Origin: Mucilaginibacter sp.
GTDB taxonomy: Bacteria; Bacteroidota; Bacteroidia; Sphingobacteriales; Sphingobacteriaceae
Length of the DNA stretch: 45,708 nt
Assembly: GCF_028287845.1 (NCBI RefSeq)
Contig: NZ_JAQBOW010000152.1
Span: 1-45,708 of the forward strand
Direction of reading: 5' to 3'
Part shown: positions 33,465 through 43,055 of the stretch, piece after piece
Position numbering within the stretch: the first letter of the stretch is position 1
Layout of the letters: the number at the start of each line of letters is the position of its first letter
Translations under genes and position numbers: made by a program
Notes under the pieces: model-generated
The model's database searches: none
Told to the model about the DNA's origin: nothing
What the model saw: the letters and a program-made list of their open reading frames with translations, nothing else

Positions 33465-34190
33465 GATGTATATTATATGTTTATTAATTTATTCGGTTAA
33501 TTGATTGTACGACTTATTATTTTGAATGAGGTTTAACGAGCACCAACATGCCTGACCTTAGTCTCTTTTATAATAGCGATGAAACAAAGTTAATTAATAT
33601 GGCCTCAAAATCAATAGCTGCGCTTTGTTGTTAAAATAAACCTTTTTGCAAAGTATTTACAGGTTAATAATATGCGCAGGGTTAAAATAGCCGCAAACTG
33701 CGTTTTTATACTTTAACGACCACTTTTTTTGCTCTCGCAGGCTCATTTCGGCTCATCAAAAATATAAATTTTTCAATGTTTTTGTAGTACAATTGTTACT
33801 TAAAATATTGCTTTTAATGCCAAAACAATCGATTGTTTGTTGAAATTGAAATGTATTACCGCTGATAAAATAAATAGTCACATACTTGTTATAATAAACA
33901 CACTTATTACTATTTGTAAATTATTAGTTTTGCTTATACCAATTAATAACGGCAGCATATACCCTGCTTTTCAAACAACATAAATAAAACATATAAGGCT
34001 GCAAACGTGCGGCTTATGGCAATGCACGATTGCGCGAAAAATCTTATTTAAACAGTAGCATTTGTTGATATGGCTGAGAATTTATATAACGCAATCTTTG
34101 GTGTAAAATAATAACTTCATAATTAAATAATTAACAACAACTAAACCCCCATCCCTAACAAGTTTGAGGGTTTTATTATCTCCATCAAAA
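33465..34190. other. 726-bp divergent control region between the cytochrome c and hydrolase genes
   Basis: No gene found. It contains TACAATTGTTAC (33788-33799), identical to a motif before kdgK, and, 23 bp on, a perfect 16-bp palindrome AAACAATC-GATTGTTT (33823-33838). A TAnnTTTG-like box TAGTTTTG lies at 33925-33932, but with no matching -33 element. Just before the hydrolase start, AAACCC/GGGTTT can pair and is followed by TTTTATTAT (about 34143-34178), a weak attenuator-like shape. Otherwise AT-rich. Confidence 0.6.
33823..33838. promoter_or_regulatory. Perfect 16-bp palindrome, candidate operator
   Basis: AAACAATC followed by GATTGTTT: a perfect palindrome with a central CG step, as LacI-family regulators prefer. 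It lies 353 bp upstream of the first hydrolase gene and 359 bp upstream of the cytochrome c gene. Confidence 0.4.
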
Positions 34191-36332
34191 ATGAAAAAAT
34201 CGCTTTGTTACCTGGCTGTATGTTTTTACTTAATTGTTCAAACCGCGTTTGCGCAAAGCGTTAAAATTGTACGTGCCGATAAGTCAGCGCAAACTTTGTA
34301 TGCGGTTTCTGTTTTAAAGAAAGCATTATTACAACAAAAGGCGGCCTATCAAATAGCTCTGGTTATAGATAGCATTCAACTTAAAAAAGAAGCTTACTCT
34401 ATCAATCCGGCAGGAAAAAAAATAACCATAACCGGCGGTGATGGTAATGGCATTTTGTACGGATGCCTTTCTATTGCCGAAAGTCTTAGCAACGGCACAT
34501 CTTTACAAAACATAAAGGCAAGTGCCGAGAGCCCTAACCTACCCTTTCGCGCTATAAAATTTAATTTACCGTGGGACCCCTACCGCACCGGTTACGCTGT
34601 CGACCTACATATGGAGACTTGTAAGGATGTAAATTACTGGCGCGCGTTTTTGGATATGATGGCCCAAAACCGCTTTAACACATTAACCTTATGGAACCTG
34701 CACCCGTTCCCGTACATGATAAGGCCAAAGAATTTCCCGGAAGCAAGTCCGTTTACTGATGCGGAGTTGAAGGTATGGCAAAACCTGTATCATGCTATAT
34801 TCCGGATGGCTAAAGAACGCGGCATTGATACCTATGTAGTAAACTGGAACATATTTGTAACTACCGAATTTTCCAAGGCACACCAGGTGGCTACAAGCAA
34901 CATCAAAAACCGCATACATTATGGCGATGCAGATACTTCAGAAATTGTAAAAAAGTATAATCGCGAGTGTGTAACCCAACTGTTGGATGAGTACCCCGAC
35001 CTTACCGGTATGGGCTTTACCGAAGGCGAGGCCATGAACGGCATGACACCCGAAGCACGTAACCAATGGGTAGAAGATGTGATAATAAAAGGCATGAAAC
35101 TGGCTAAACGCAAAACCAAGCTCCTTTTCCGGGTGCCGCTTTCGGCAGGGGTGAGTGATGGCGGGTCGACCAGCGTGAATGTGGAGAAACTAACCCGCAA
35201 AACCATCGAGGCCGAAACAGATTTTGATGGCCCGATATGGACCGAATTTAAATTTAACTGGTCGCATGGGCACTCTACAACTAAATTGTTAAAGGTTCAT
35301 GGCGGCAAACTGAGTGATACCTATTTCAAACCCGAACCCACCAACTATAAAACCGTGTGGACAATGCGCAACGAAGATTTCTTTTGCCTGCGCTGGGGAA
35401 ATGCTGATTTTATACGGGCGCATATTGCCGCCAATACACCAACTTATGCCGGTGGTTATATTATTGGCTCGGAAGGGTATATTCCGGCTAAAGATTATTT
35501 TACTAAAATTAAAGGGTCGGTTAATTTTAAATACGCTTTTCAGCGACAATGGTTGTTTTATAAATTATGGGGCAGGCTGTTATATAACCCGGCCACACCT
35601 GATGCTGTTTTTAAGGCAGAATTTATACACCGCTATGGTAAGCAGTCTGCGCCGTTATTAGAGGCCTATGCATTAGCATCCAAAACTCCGTTGCGCTTAG
35701 CCTGCTCTTTTGATTTTACGTGGGATTTTTCATTGTATAGCGAGGGGTTTATGGCGATGAATAAAAAGAAGATGAGCTATATATCGGTAGATCAGCAGAT
35801 AAACCAGGCTACGTTTGATCTGGATTATGTTTCGATAAAGGATTATGTAAAAGCAATACTTGCCAAAGGCGATTTTAAAGGTGCTCAAATCACGCCGCCA
35901 ATTTTGGCAGATCAGTTAGAGGCCGATTGTAAAAAATCGCTGACATTGATTAAAAACATCAACACTGCAAATAACAATACCTTAATGTATGAAGTTGCCG
36001 ATGTGAAAGCGTGGGCCAATTTGGGGCTATATTTTGCCGAAAAATTACGCGGAGGGGTTGCCTTGCAAACCTATCGTACAAAAGGCGCCGAAGAGAATAA
36101 ACAAAGCGCCATCACTCATTTGCAAAACGCGTTGGCTTATTGGGACGAGGTAGTTAAAATTACCCGGCCAATTTATAACGACATGCCCTATACCGGCTAT
36201 ACTTACCCTGCCGACGGCAATAATTCGGTTATTGATAATACCAGCCGCTTCCATTGGGCGCTGCTAAGGCCCGATGTTGCTAAAGATGTTGAAACTGCAA
36301 AGAATGCTACCTATATTTTAAAAGCTAAATAA
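34191..36332 (+). CDS. Exported putative glycoside hydrolase, paralogue of the next gene
   Basis: 713 residues from the ATG at 34191, giving a signal peptide (MKKSLCYLAVCFYLIVQTAFA); an earlier start at 34164 is disfavoured. The N-terminal region (about 20-120) resembles the small alpha/beta domain before GH20/GH67-type barrels (ITGGDGNGILYGCLSIAE). The middle looks like a TIM barrel: RAIKFNLPWDP, NRFNTLTLWNLHPFP, VVNWNIFV, GMGFTEGEAM, WTEFKFNWSHGHS. Glu280 and Glu352 are conserved in the paralogue and are candidate catalytic acids. The C-terminal part is helical. I do not recognise a named CAZy family with confidence; the uronate genes nearby make a uronidase plausible but unproven. Next gene starts 1 bp after its stop. 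Confidence 0.75.
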   Translation: MKKSLCYLAVCFYLIVQTAFAQSVKIVRADKSAQTLYAVSVLKKALLQQKAAYQIALVIDSIQLKKEAYSINPAGKKITITGGDGNGILYGCLSIAESLSNGTSLQNIKASAESPNLPFRAIKFNLPWDPYRTGYAVDLHMETCKDVNYWRAFLDMMAQNRFNTLTLWNLHPFPYMIRPKNFPEASPFTDAELKVWQNLYHAIFRMAKERGIDTYVVNWNIFVTTEFSKAHQVATSNIKNRIHYGDADTSEIVKKYNRECVTQLLDEYPDLTGMGFTEGEAMNGMTPEARNQWVEDVIIKGMKLAKRKTKLLFRVPLSAGVSDGGSTSVNVEKLTRKTIEAETDFDGPIWTEFKFNWSHGHSTTKLLKVHGGKLSDTYFKPEPTNYKTVWTMRNEDFFCLRWGNADFIRAHIAANTPTYAGGYIIGSEGYIPAKDYFTKIKGSVNFKYAFQRQWLFYKLWGRLLYNPATPDAVFKAEFIHRYGKQSAPLLEAYALASKTPLRLACSFDFTWDFSLYSEGFMAMNKKKMSYISVDQQINQATFDLDYVSIKDYVKAILAKGDFKGAQITPPILADQLEADCKKSLTLIKNINTANNNTLMYEVADVKAWANLGLYFAEKLRGGVALQTYRTKGAEENKQSAITHLQNALAYWDEVVKITRPIYNDMPYTGYTYPADGNNSVIDNTSRFHWALLRPDVAKDVETAKNATYILKAK

Positions 36333-36333
36333 A

Positions 36334-38946
36334 ATGAAAAAGAGATTTTGCCTGCTATTAATGCTTACAATTTTAACCCTCAGCACTTATGCTGTTGTAA
36401 TAAAGGGAACAATAGCTATAATTTACAACCATCAAAATAACAGTGCTGTATTTACTGCAGCCGAAATGGCTAGGTATCTGCAAAGTGCAGGCTATACCAT
36501 AAGTTCGTCAGCAAAAATCCATCTGATCTTAACACTACGCGGCACCAAAGAAGCCGGTAGTTTTACGTGGCCGGAGTCTGAGTCGCAAGGATATTCCGTT
36601 CGTAAAAAAGGCAATGATTGGTATATCATTGGCTTTGATAATAGCGGATTAATTTGCGGCGGACTTGATGTAGCCGAAAACATTAGGCTTAACGGGTTGG
36701 CTTCTATAACCGATATTGATAAAAAACCTTTCCTGCAAAACCGGGGTATTAAATTTAATATTCCACTGGATGCACGCACACCAAGCTATACCGATAATGG
36801 CGATGCAGGGCAGCATAATATAGCCAACATGTGGGATATGGGCTTTTGGCATGAGTTTTTGGATGAAATGGCCCGCGACAGGTACAACATCATTTCTATA
36901 TGGAGCCTGCAGCCGTTCCCATCGTTGGTTAAGGTGCCCGAATATCCTAACGCTTCTTTGAGCGATATTAAGAAAACCACGGTTCGTTTGCACCCTACTT
37001 CGGATGGGGAAGATATGTTTACCCCGGCGAGTAACGCGCATTTGGTCACCTTAAAGAAAATGACCATCGCCCAAAAAATAAAATTCTGGCAGGATGTGAT
37101 GCAATACGGGCATGATCGTGGTATTGATTTTTACCTGTTTACCTGGAACGTATTTATTAACGGACTGGAAAATTCAGGCTATGGGTTTACCGATAAAATG
37201 AGCGACGAAAAAACGAAAGATTATATCCGAAAAGCGACGGCCACAATGATAAAAACTTACCCATTACTTAAAGGCATTGGGCTAACATCGGGCGAAAATA
37301 TGCATAAGCAAACCGAGGATGCTAAAGAAAAGTATTTATATGAAACTTATGGGCAAGGCATAAATGATGCATTAGCTAACGAGCCTACCCGCACTTTTAA
37401 ACTGATACACCGCACGCACCAAACAGATGTAAACATTATTAAGAATAATTTCACAGGTTTAAACCCGCGCTGCCCGCTTGAGTTTAGCTTTAAATATTCG
37501 GTGGCACACATGTATTCGGCAACCGTACCTAAATATATTTACGAGCAGAAATTTCTGGATGGCATTGGCGATTCGCGATATTTTTTCACCGTACGTGAAG
37601 ATTCATGGTATAATTTGCGCGGTGGCAGCGATCTCGCATTTACCCGCGACTACATCAAAAACATGCCCAAATACCGCGACCATTTAGAAGGCTTTTACAT
37701 GGGCCCTGATGGCTATACCTGGGGACGGGAATATATCAGTAAAACGCCTGCTACTCCGCGCCAGCTCATTATTAAAAAACGCTGGTATAGTTTCCAGCTA
37801 ATGGGTAAACTGGCTTATGACCCCACCCTATCCGATTCGTATTTTGCGAAGGAGATAAAAGCTCATTTTCCTGAAGCAAATGCTCAGAAATTGCAAACTG
37901 CGTGGGCAAAAGCGTCGCAAATTATGCCGGTCATCAACAGGTTCCATAACCAAAAATCGCAGAACGATTATGAATGGTACCCCGAGGCCTGTACCAGCTT
38001 TTATGGTTTCATGACCATTGATAAATTTATTAACCGCGGCCCGCAAAACGGCGAAGGAATGATAGGTATTCCGGCTTATGGTAATGCATTGTTAAATGGT
38101 CAATCCATTACGGGCACTAACCCACCTCAGGTTGCAGAGAACCTGCAAAATTTAAGCGACGAGGCTTTGACTTTAGTAAAAGGAATGGACAATACAAAAA
38201 ACAAGGAGCTGAACCAAACTATTAATGATATTAAAGCGGTGGCCTATTTGGGGCAGTATTTTTCAAAGAAAATATTAGCGGCAACTAATAAATACCTGTC
38301 GGACAAAGCAACCAATGAAACCGAAAAGATAAAATACAAAGCCATTGCATTAGATAACCTACAGGCCGCGAGCTTAAAATGGGCGGCTTATGCCAACCAA
38401 ATAAGTGCATCATACATCCCGCAGTTTTTGGCAAGGTTACACATGCTGATTGATTTTAAAGCACTGCAAACAGATGTCGACAAAGAGATCTCTCAATTAA
38501 AAAACGCACCGTTAGAAGCAGCCCCACCCATACCAAAACCTTTACAGCAGTTGGAAGTGGTTTTCTTTAAAAATTCTAACTACTACTTCTGGCACCTGGC
38601 AAATCTGGGAATCCCGGTTGATTGGTCGCAGAATAAATATATTGTGCTGGATGTGTATGCCACTACCACGCAAAAATTTAATTTCCTGGTAAATACAGAG
38701 AGGGATAGCCTGTCAAAAAAGGGCATTCAGCCTATCCCTAATAAATGGACCAAAATAGCTATACCGCTTAGTTTATATAAAGCACAGCTTGCTGCTAAAT
38801 ATCCGGCAGGAAAATCGGTGGAGTTTTTAAAAGATGTAAAAGGGTTGGGCTTATTTATGGAAACTCCGGTTGGGTACCCGTTGGTTGAAACCCGGGCCAT
38901 AAGTTTAGTTAATGAAGCGCCGGAGGATGCGGTTATTGTTCAATAA
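36334..38946 (+). CDS. Exported putative glycoside hydrolase with C-terminal beta-sandwich, paralogue of the previous gene
   Basis: 870 residues with signal peptide (MKKRFCLLLMLTILTLSTYA). It shares block order with the upstream gene: GGLDVAENIRLNG, NRGIKFNIPLDART, DRYNIISIWSLQPFPSLVK, FYLFTWNVFI, GIGLTSGENM (Glu321), CPLEFSFKYSVAHMYS (Glu383), VREDSWYNLRGGSD and GFYMGPDGYTWGREY. About 150 extra C-terminal residues look like a jelly-roll module (FWHLANLGIPVDWSQNKYI), possibly carbohydrate-binding. From memory, Bacteroidota relatives of this longer form are sometimes labelled alpha-D-galacturonidase; I could not check this. It is translationally adjacent to the first hydrolase, so both are made together. 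Confidence 0.75.
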   Translation: MKKRFCLLLMLTILTLSTYAVVIKGTIAIIYNHQNNSAVFTAAEMARYLQSAGYTISSSAKIHLILTLRGTKEAGSFTWPESESQGYSVRKKGNDWYIIGFDNSGLICGGLDVAENIRLNGLASITDIDKKPFLQNRGIKFNIPLDARTPSYTDNGDAGQHNIANMWDMGFWHEFLDEMARDRYNIISIWSLQPFPSLVKVPEYPNASLSDIKKTTVRLHPTSDGEDMFTPASNAHLVTLKKMTIAQKIKFWQDVMQYGHDRGIDFYLFTWNVFINGLENSGYGFTDKMSDEKTKDYIRKATATMIKTYPLLKGIGLTSGENMHKQTEDAKEKYLYETYGQGINDALANEPTRTFKLIHRTHQTDVNIIKNNFTGLNPRCPLEFSFKYSVAHMYSATVPKYIYEQKFLDGIGDSRYFFTVREDSWYNLRGGSDLAFTRDYIKNMPKYRDHLEGFYMGPDGYTWGREYISKTPATPRQLIIKKRWYSFQLMGKLAYDPTLSDSYFAKEIKAHFPEANAQKLQTAWAKASQIMPVINRFHNQKSQNDYEWYPEACTSFYGFMTIDKFINRGPQNGEGMIGIPAYGNALLNGQSITGTNPPQVAENLQNLSDEALTLVKGMDNTKNKELNQTINDIKAVAYLGQYFSKKILAATNKYLSDKATNETEKIKYKAIALDNLQAASLKWAAYANQISASYIPQFLARLHMLIDFKALQTDVDKEISQLKNAPLEAAPPIPKPLQQLEVVFFKNSNYYFWHLANLGIPVDWSQNKYIVLDVYATTTQKFNFLVNTERDSLSKKGIQPIPNKWTKIAIPLSLYKAQLAAKYPAGKSVEFLKDVKGLGLFMETPVGYPLVETRAISLVNEAPEDAVIVQ

Positions 38947-38951
38947 GCTAA

Positions 38952-39052
38952 TTTGTCATTTTGAGCGATAGCGAAGAATCTTATACACGCGGCAAGCTAC
39001 GCGCTTACCTATCAATTATACAAGATTCTTCGCTATCGCTCAGAATGACAAA
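38952..39052. terminator. Bidirectional 31-bp inverted repeat between convergent operons
   Basis: Arms at 38952-38982 and 39022-39052, 31 nt with one mismatch, built on GAGCGATAGCGAAGAATCTT, with TTTGTCA/TGACAAA at the ends and a 39-nt loop holding GCG/CGC pairs. It closes the hydrolase pair from the left and the GH95 operon from the right. It resembles the common Bacteroidota intergenic repeat TGTCATTCTGAGCG, so it is also a dispersed element. Confidence 0.8.
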
Positions 39053-39057
39053 AATGG

Positions 39058-41580
39058 TTAAATACCAGTCAATGTATAAGTCTTACCCGCTTGTGTAGTA
39101 AAATCATACAATAACGTTGGCTTCTCGCCCGGTGCTTTTAACTGTGCTTTTTCTGATATGATGGGCTTAGCGGTTGTTTCATTTTTATAAAAGAAATTTG
39201 GATTAGCTCCTTTTGCTGTTTTCAATACACCGCCTTGCAGCTTTATGCTATTAGGCACACGTAAACGGCAATTGCCACCTACGGTAGATTTAATTTTCAG
39301 CTCGCTTAACTTGCCGCCTTTCCATTTCATACTTACAATTTCAAAACCACCACGGGCGCGTAAGCCGCTTATAGCACCGTCTTGCCAGGCATCTGGTATG
39401 GCAGGTAATAAGTTTAAGGCCCCATCGGCACTTTGCATCAGCATTTCGGTAATACCTGCGGCACAGCCAAAGTTTCCGTCAATCTGGAACGGCGGGTGCG
39501 CGTCAAACAAATTTGGATAAGTACCACCGCCGCTATTGGCGCTGCCCTTGTTTTTACCAGTTGGCGTTAATTGATTTTGGATCAATTTAAATGCGTGGTT
39601 GCCATCCAGTAATCGCGCCCATAGGTTAACCTTCCAGCCCATGCTCCATCCTGTTGATACATCGGTACGGTAGATCAATGAAGTGCGTGCCGCGTCAAAT
39701 AACTCAGGCGTACGGTATGGCGATATCTGGTTACTTGGATACAAACCATATAAATGTGATACGTGCCTGTTATGATCGGTAGGGCTATCTAAATCATGTA
39801 GCCACTCCTGCAACTGGCTGTACTGGCCAATTTGCATGGGCGGCAGGCGTTTACGGGCAGCTATCAATTTATCTGCAAATTCTTTATCGATATTCAGAAT
39901 TTTAGCGGCATCAATTACTTCACTAAATATATCAAATGCCAGCTGGTTATCCATGGTAACACCATAATCAATTGATAAACCCTTGTGGATAGCTTTTCCG
40001 TTCCTGTCTTTTGCTTCTTCAAAATAAGCGGCAGGACCATTTTCTGGCGACAAAGACGGAGAAATCACTAACCAATGATGCTCGGGCTCTTCTATCATAA
40101 ACTCCAGGTAAAATTGCGCCGCGCCCCTTAAAGCGCTGTAAACAGATTTTAAATACGCTTTGTCGCCACTGTACATATACCTGTCCCATAGTTGTGTACT
40201 CAACCAAACTCCTCCCGAGGGCCATAGGCCCGAATAAATATCATTCACCGGACCATTGATCCGCCATATATCAGTATTGTGGTGAGCAACCCAGCCCCCC
40301 ACCCCATACATGGTTTTAGCGGTACCCTGCCCTGTTACCGATAGGTCCTTTACCATTTGCACATATGGCTCGTGCATTTCGGCCAGATTCGTTTCCTCGG
40401 CAGGCCAGTAATTCATTTCTGTATTGATATTGATGGTAAATGAACTGTTCCAGGGTGGGGACATTTTATTATTCCATATCCCTTGCAAGTTTGCCGGCTG
40501 CCCGCCCGGCTGAGACGAAGCTATCAGCAAGTACCTGCCGAATTGAAAATACAGCTCAACCAGCTGCGGGTCATTACCTCCGGCAAAGCCGTCAATACGC
40601 CTGTCAGTAGTATTTTTGACAGAATCGCTTGTACCCAAATCAAGTTTAACCCGGTTAAAGTATTTTTGATACGCTGCTATATGGTTATTTAACAACTGCT
40701 CATACGGTTTGGGCCATGCCTTATCCAGGTAATTATTTGCCCGCAACGATTCATCTGCGCTTATATCATCATATTTTACAAAACTGGTCGCCATAGAAAT
40801 AAACAGCGTTACCGAGTTTGCTTTAGTAACATTTATCGAAGTATCAGACGCTGCAACTTCGCCGCCATCCAGCTTAACCTTTACCAGCGACTGGAACTTA
40901 TCCTGCCCATTTATGCCGTGCGTAGTACCTGAAATGCCGGATAATACCAGCTCATTTTTATCCTTGGTTGTGATAGTTGATTTTTGAGGACTGTACAGGG
41001 ATGTTGAAAAAGTAAGGCTCCCGGGCTTATCGGCAGTTAAATGGACAATGATGACCTGATCGGGCGTTGATGAAAACACTTCGCGTTTATAGGTTACGCC
41101 ATTGACGGTGTAGGTTGTTGTGGCAACCGCCGTTTTCAGATCGAGTTCGCGATAATAATTTTCATAATGATCATGACCGGGAAAACTCAGGTACAAATTA
41201 CCAACCGGTTGATAACTCATTCCGGTAAAACCATCGGGCTTGATTTGTTTAGCCAGCTGTGCTGCCTCTGCACGTTTATTCTCAAATATAAGTTTCCTTA
41301 CCTGGGGCAATGCGGCCAAAGCTGTATGGCTATCCATACGAACCGGCCCCCCACTCCATAGCGTAGCCTCGTTCAGTTGGATAGTTTCCTGTTCAGGGTT
41401 ACCATATACCATACCGGCCAGGCGGCCATTACCTATTGGCATGGCTTTTTCCCATACCCTGCCTGATGGTTTATCATACCATAGCTTTAAATCATTCCGT
41501 TGTGCAAATACTGTAAGTGTTGCGCTTAACAGCACAAAGGTCAGTACGCTTTTTTTAATGCTTTTTTGAGGGATCATCAA
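39058..41580 (-). CDS. GH95 family alpha-L-fucosidase/alpha-L-galactosidase
   Basis: 840 residues with a signal peptide ending VFAQ. The N-terminal domain has [20 protein letters not shown] and [13 protein letters not shown], the GH95 opening. The (alpha/alpha)6 barrel contains [40 protein letters not shown], and ATGITEML-like [18 protein letters not shown], all typical of the family. GH95 enzymes remove alpha-1,2-L-fucose or L-galactose from glycans such as xyloglucan, rhamnogalacturonan II or mucins. Last gene of a leftward operon, 22 bp after the fused esterase. Confidence 0.94.
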   Translation of the reverse strand: MMIPQKSIKKSVLTFVLLSATLTVFAQRNDLKLWYDKPSGRVWEKAMPIGNGRLAGMVYGNPEQETIQLNEATLWSGGPVRMDSHTALAALPQVRKLIFENKRAEAAQLAKQIKPDGFTGMSYQPVGNLYLSFPGHDHYENYYRELDLKTAVATTTYTVNGVTYKREVFSSTPDQVIIVHLTADKPGSLTFSTSLYSPQKSTITTKDKNELVLSGISGTTHGINGQDKFQSLVKVKLDGGEVAASDTSINVTKANSVTLFISMATSFVKYDDISADESLRANNYLDKAWPKPYEQLLNNHIAAYQKYFNRVKLDLGTSDSVKNTTDRRIDGFAGGNDPQLVELYFQFGRYLLIASSQPGGQPANLQGIWNNKMSPPWNSSFTININTEMNYWPAEETNLAEMHEPYVQMVKDLSVTGQGTAKTMYGVGGWVAHHNTDIWRINGPVNDIYSGLWPSGGVWLSTQLWDRYMYSGDKAYLKSVYSALRGAAQFYLEFMIEEPEHHWLVISPSLSPENGPAAYFEEAKDRNGKAIHKGLSIDYGVTMDNQLAFDIFSEVIDAAKILNIDKEFADKLIAARKRLPPMQIGQYSQLQEWLHDLDSPTDHNRHVSHLYGLYPSNQISPYRTPELFDAARTSLIYRTDVSTGWSMGWKVNLWARLLDGNHAFKLIQNQLTPTGKNKGSANSGGGTYPNLFDAHPPFQIDGNFGCAAGITEMLMQSADGALNLLPAIPDAWQDGAISGLRARGGFEIVSMKWKGGKLSELKIKSTVGGNCRLRVPNSIKLQGGVLKTAKGANPNFFYKNETTAKPIISEKAQLKAPGEKPTLLYDFTTQAGKTYTLTGI

Positions 41581-41602
41581 TTTGATTTTTGCGTTTGTTA
41601 TA

Positions 41603-43045
41603 CTATAATTTTTCAGGAAACGGTATCGCTTGCCCCGATCCTTTTAGTAAAAAATCTACTATTGGCGTTGGGTTTGGCAAGCTATGCGGATGGTGTTTAA
41701 AGCCGGGCTTATGCAGCACAGTTATGTTACCTTTAAGGTCCTTTATTTTCTTTTCAAAAAGCAACGTGTTATCCGGTGGGTAAACAGCTTCGTCTTCATC
41801 GGCACATAATATCAATATAGGATATTTGCCCTTTACAATTTTCTTTACCTTATCAACCGGGCTGCCTTTAAAGTCTTTTATTTTATCGTCTGTTAAATTA
41901 TAATCTTTCTTAAACGCATCAAACATATCATCCTTAACGGGTGGTGTTTTCATAAGCCCCAACGCCCATGATGGCATATTTAAAAGCGGGTTATCGGCAT
42001 AGACCACCGCTACTTTTGATGGATTAGCAGCTGCCCAATTAAATACATAAACGCCACCGCGGCTCATACCTTCCATTACCGCTTTTTTGCCTAAACCTGC
42101 TTTGGTTACCAGTTTATAAAAATCGTTCCAGTCTTTTATTGCTTCTTCATTGCCTAACAACTCTGCCGCGTCAAAATAAACTAAATGAAAACCGCGCTGT
42201 AATAAGGCTATATCAGTTTGCGGCTCATGCCCCCAAAACCTCGCGCGCCATATCCACGGGTGGCCGTTAGCTGTCCATTTGGGTGCAACAACTTTACATT
42301 CGCGATCATTCATTTTAAAAGTGGCGCATTTGTAGCCATAAAAAGAGCTTATTTTTTTCTCAAAATTTATCTTGCTTAATATATCAAAGTCAAAATCTTT
42401 TACCCTTACAACATTCTCATAGATCAACTCGGCCATGCGGCGCGCGCCTTCTTTGTTGGGATGTATTTTATCCGGCGTATTTGCTTCCTGGTTAGCAAAG
42501 GGCGCGTGCATATCAATCAGCTCCAAATTATCCGTATAAGCAGCATGTTGAATATGTGGGTTGATCTTTTTAACAATCATCGGGTCCCAAATTCCTGTAG
42601 TATCTTTAACCCATGATGGCATAGCCTCCATCAACACCACGCGGGGGTGAGATGGCAATTGCGCGAAGGATTGTACCAGATCATGGCAATCTTGCTCAAA
42701 CTCACCGTAGAACGGACGGTTTTGCAGCTTGGCATCATTTCCACCCAAATCAATATAAACCACATCGGGTTCGCTGGCTAAGGCGGCTTTATACTGCCTG
42801 GTTTTCCAGTACGGCGAATCGCCATTACGCAGCATAGTGGTGCCGTTTACACCATAATTAGTTACCTGGTACTTATCGCCCAGCATTTTTTGCAGTTGCG
42901 CCGGGTAACAATTATGCTCGCGGTCTGGTATAAACGCGCCGTAAGTGATGCTGGCGCCAACACAGGCTATCTTAATTGGCTTATCCTGCGCAAAAACGCC
43001 GGTACTAAATGTAAGGACCAAAAAAAGAGTAAAAATTGATCTCAT
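41603..43045 (-). CDS. Fused SGNH (GDSL) esterase and alpha/beta hydrolase, exported
   Basis: 480 residues with signal peptide (cut after VFA). Residues about 24-215 form an SGNH domain: block I GASITYG (Ser32), Gly/Asn block LGGND (Asn103), and DKIHPN (Asp192, His195). Residues about 230-480 form an alpha/beta hydrolase: nucleophile elbow EGMSRGG (Ser328), acid [12 protein letters not shown], and His in [12 protein letters not shown]. Both active sites look intact, so one chain carries two esterases, probably removing acetyl or other ester groups from a plant polysaccharide. It is between GH95 and the AXE-like gene, 10 bp from the latter. The exact substrate is not readable from sequence. 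Confidence 0.85.
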   Translation of the reverse strand: MRSIFTLFLVLTFSTGVFAQDKPIKIACVGASITYGAFIPDREHNCYPAQLQKMLGDKYQVTNYGVNGTTMLRNGDSPYWKTRQYKAALASEPDVVYIDLGGNDAKLQNRPFYGEFEQDCHDLVQSFAQLPSHPRVVLMEAMPSWVKDTTGIWDPMIVKKINPHIQHAAYTDNLELIDMHAPFANQEANTPDKIHPNKEGARRMAELIYENVVRVKDFDFDILSKINFEKKISSFYGYKCATFKMNDRECKVVAPKWTANGHPWIWRARFWGHEPQTDIALLQRGFHLVYFDAAELLGNEEAIKDWNDFYKLVTKAGLGKKAVMEGMSRGGVYVFNWAAANPSKVAVVYADNPLLNMPSWALGLMKTPPVKDDMFDAFKKDYNLTDDKIKDFKGSPVDKVKKIVKGKYPILILCADEDEAVYPPDNTLLFEKKIKDLKGNITVLHKPGFKHHPHSLPNPTPIVDFLLKGSGQAIPFPEKL

Positions 43046-43055
43046 AGGTTAATGA

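Noticed and set aside
33660..33730. CGCAG...CTGCG followed by TTTTT, seen as a possible terminator or small RNA end
   Set aside because: Only five paired bases with a long loop; too weak without expression data.
35314..35661. 115-codon forward frame inside the first hydrolase gene
   Set aside because: Out-of-frame shadow of a continuous hydrolase frame with conserved blocks.
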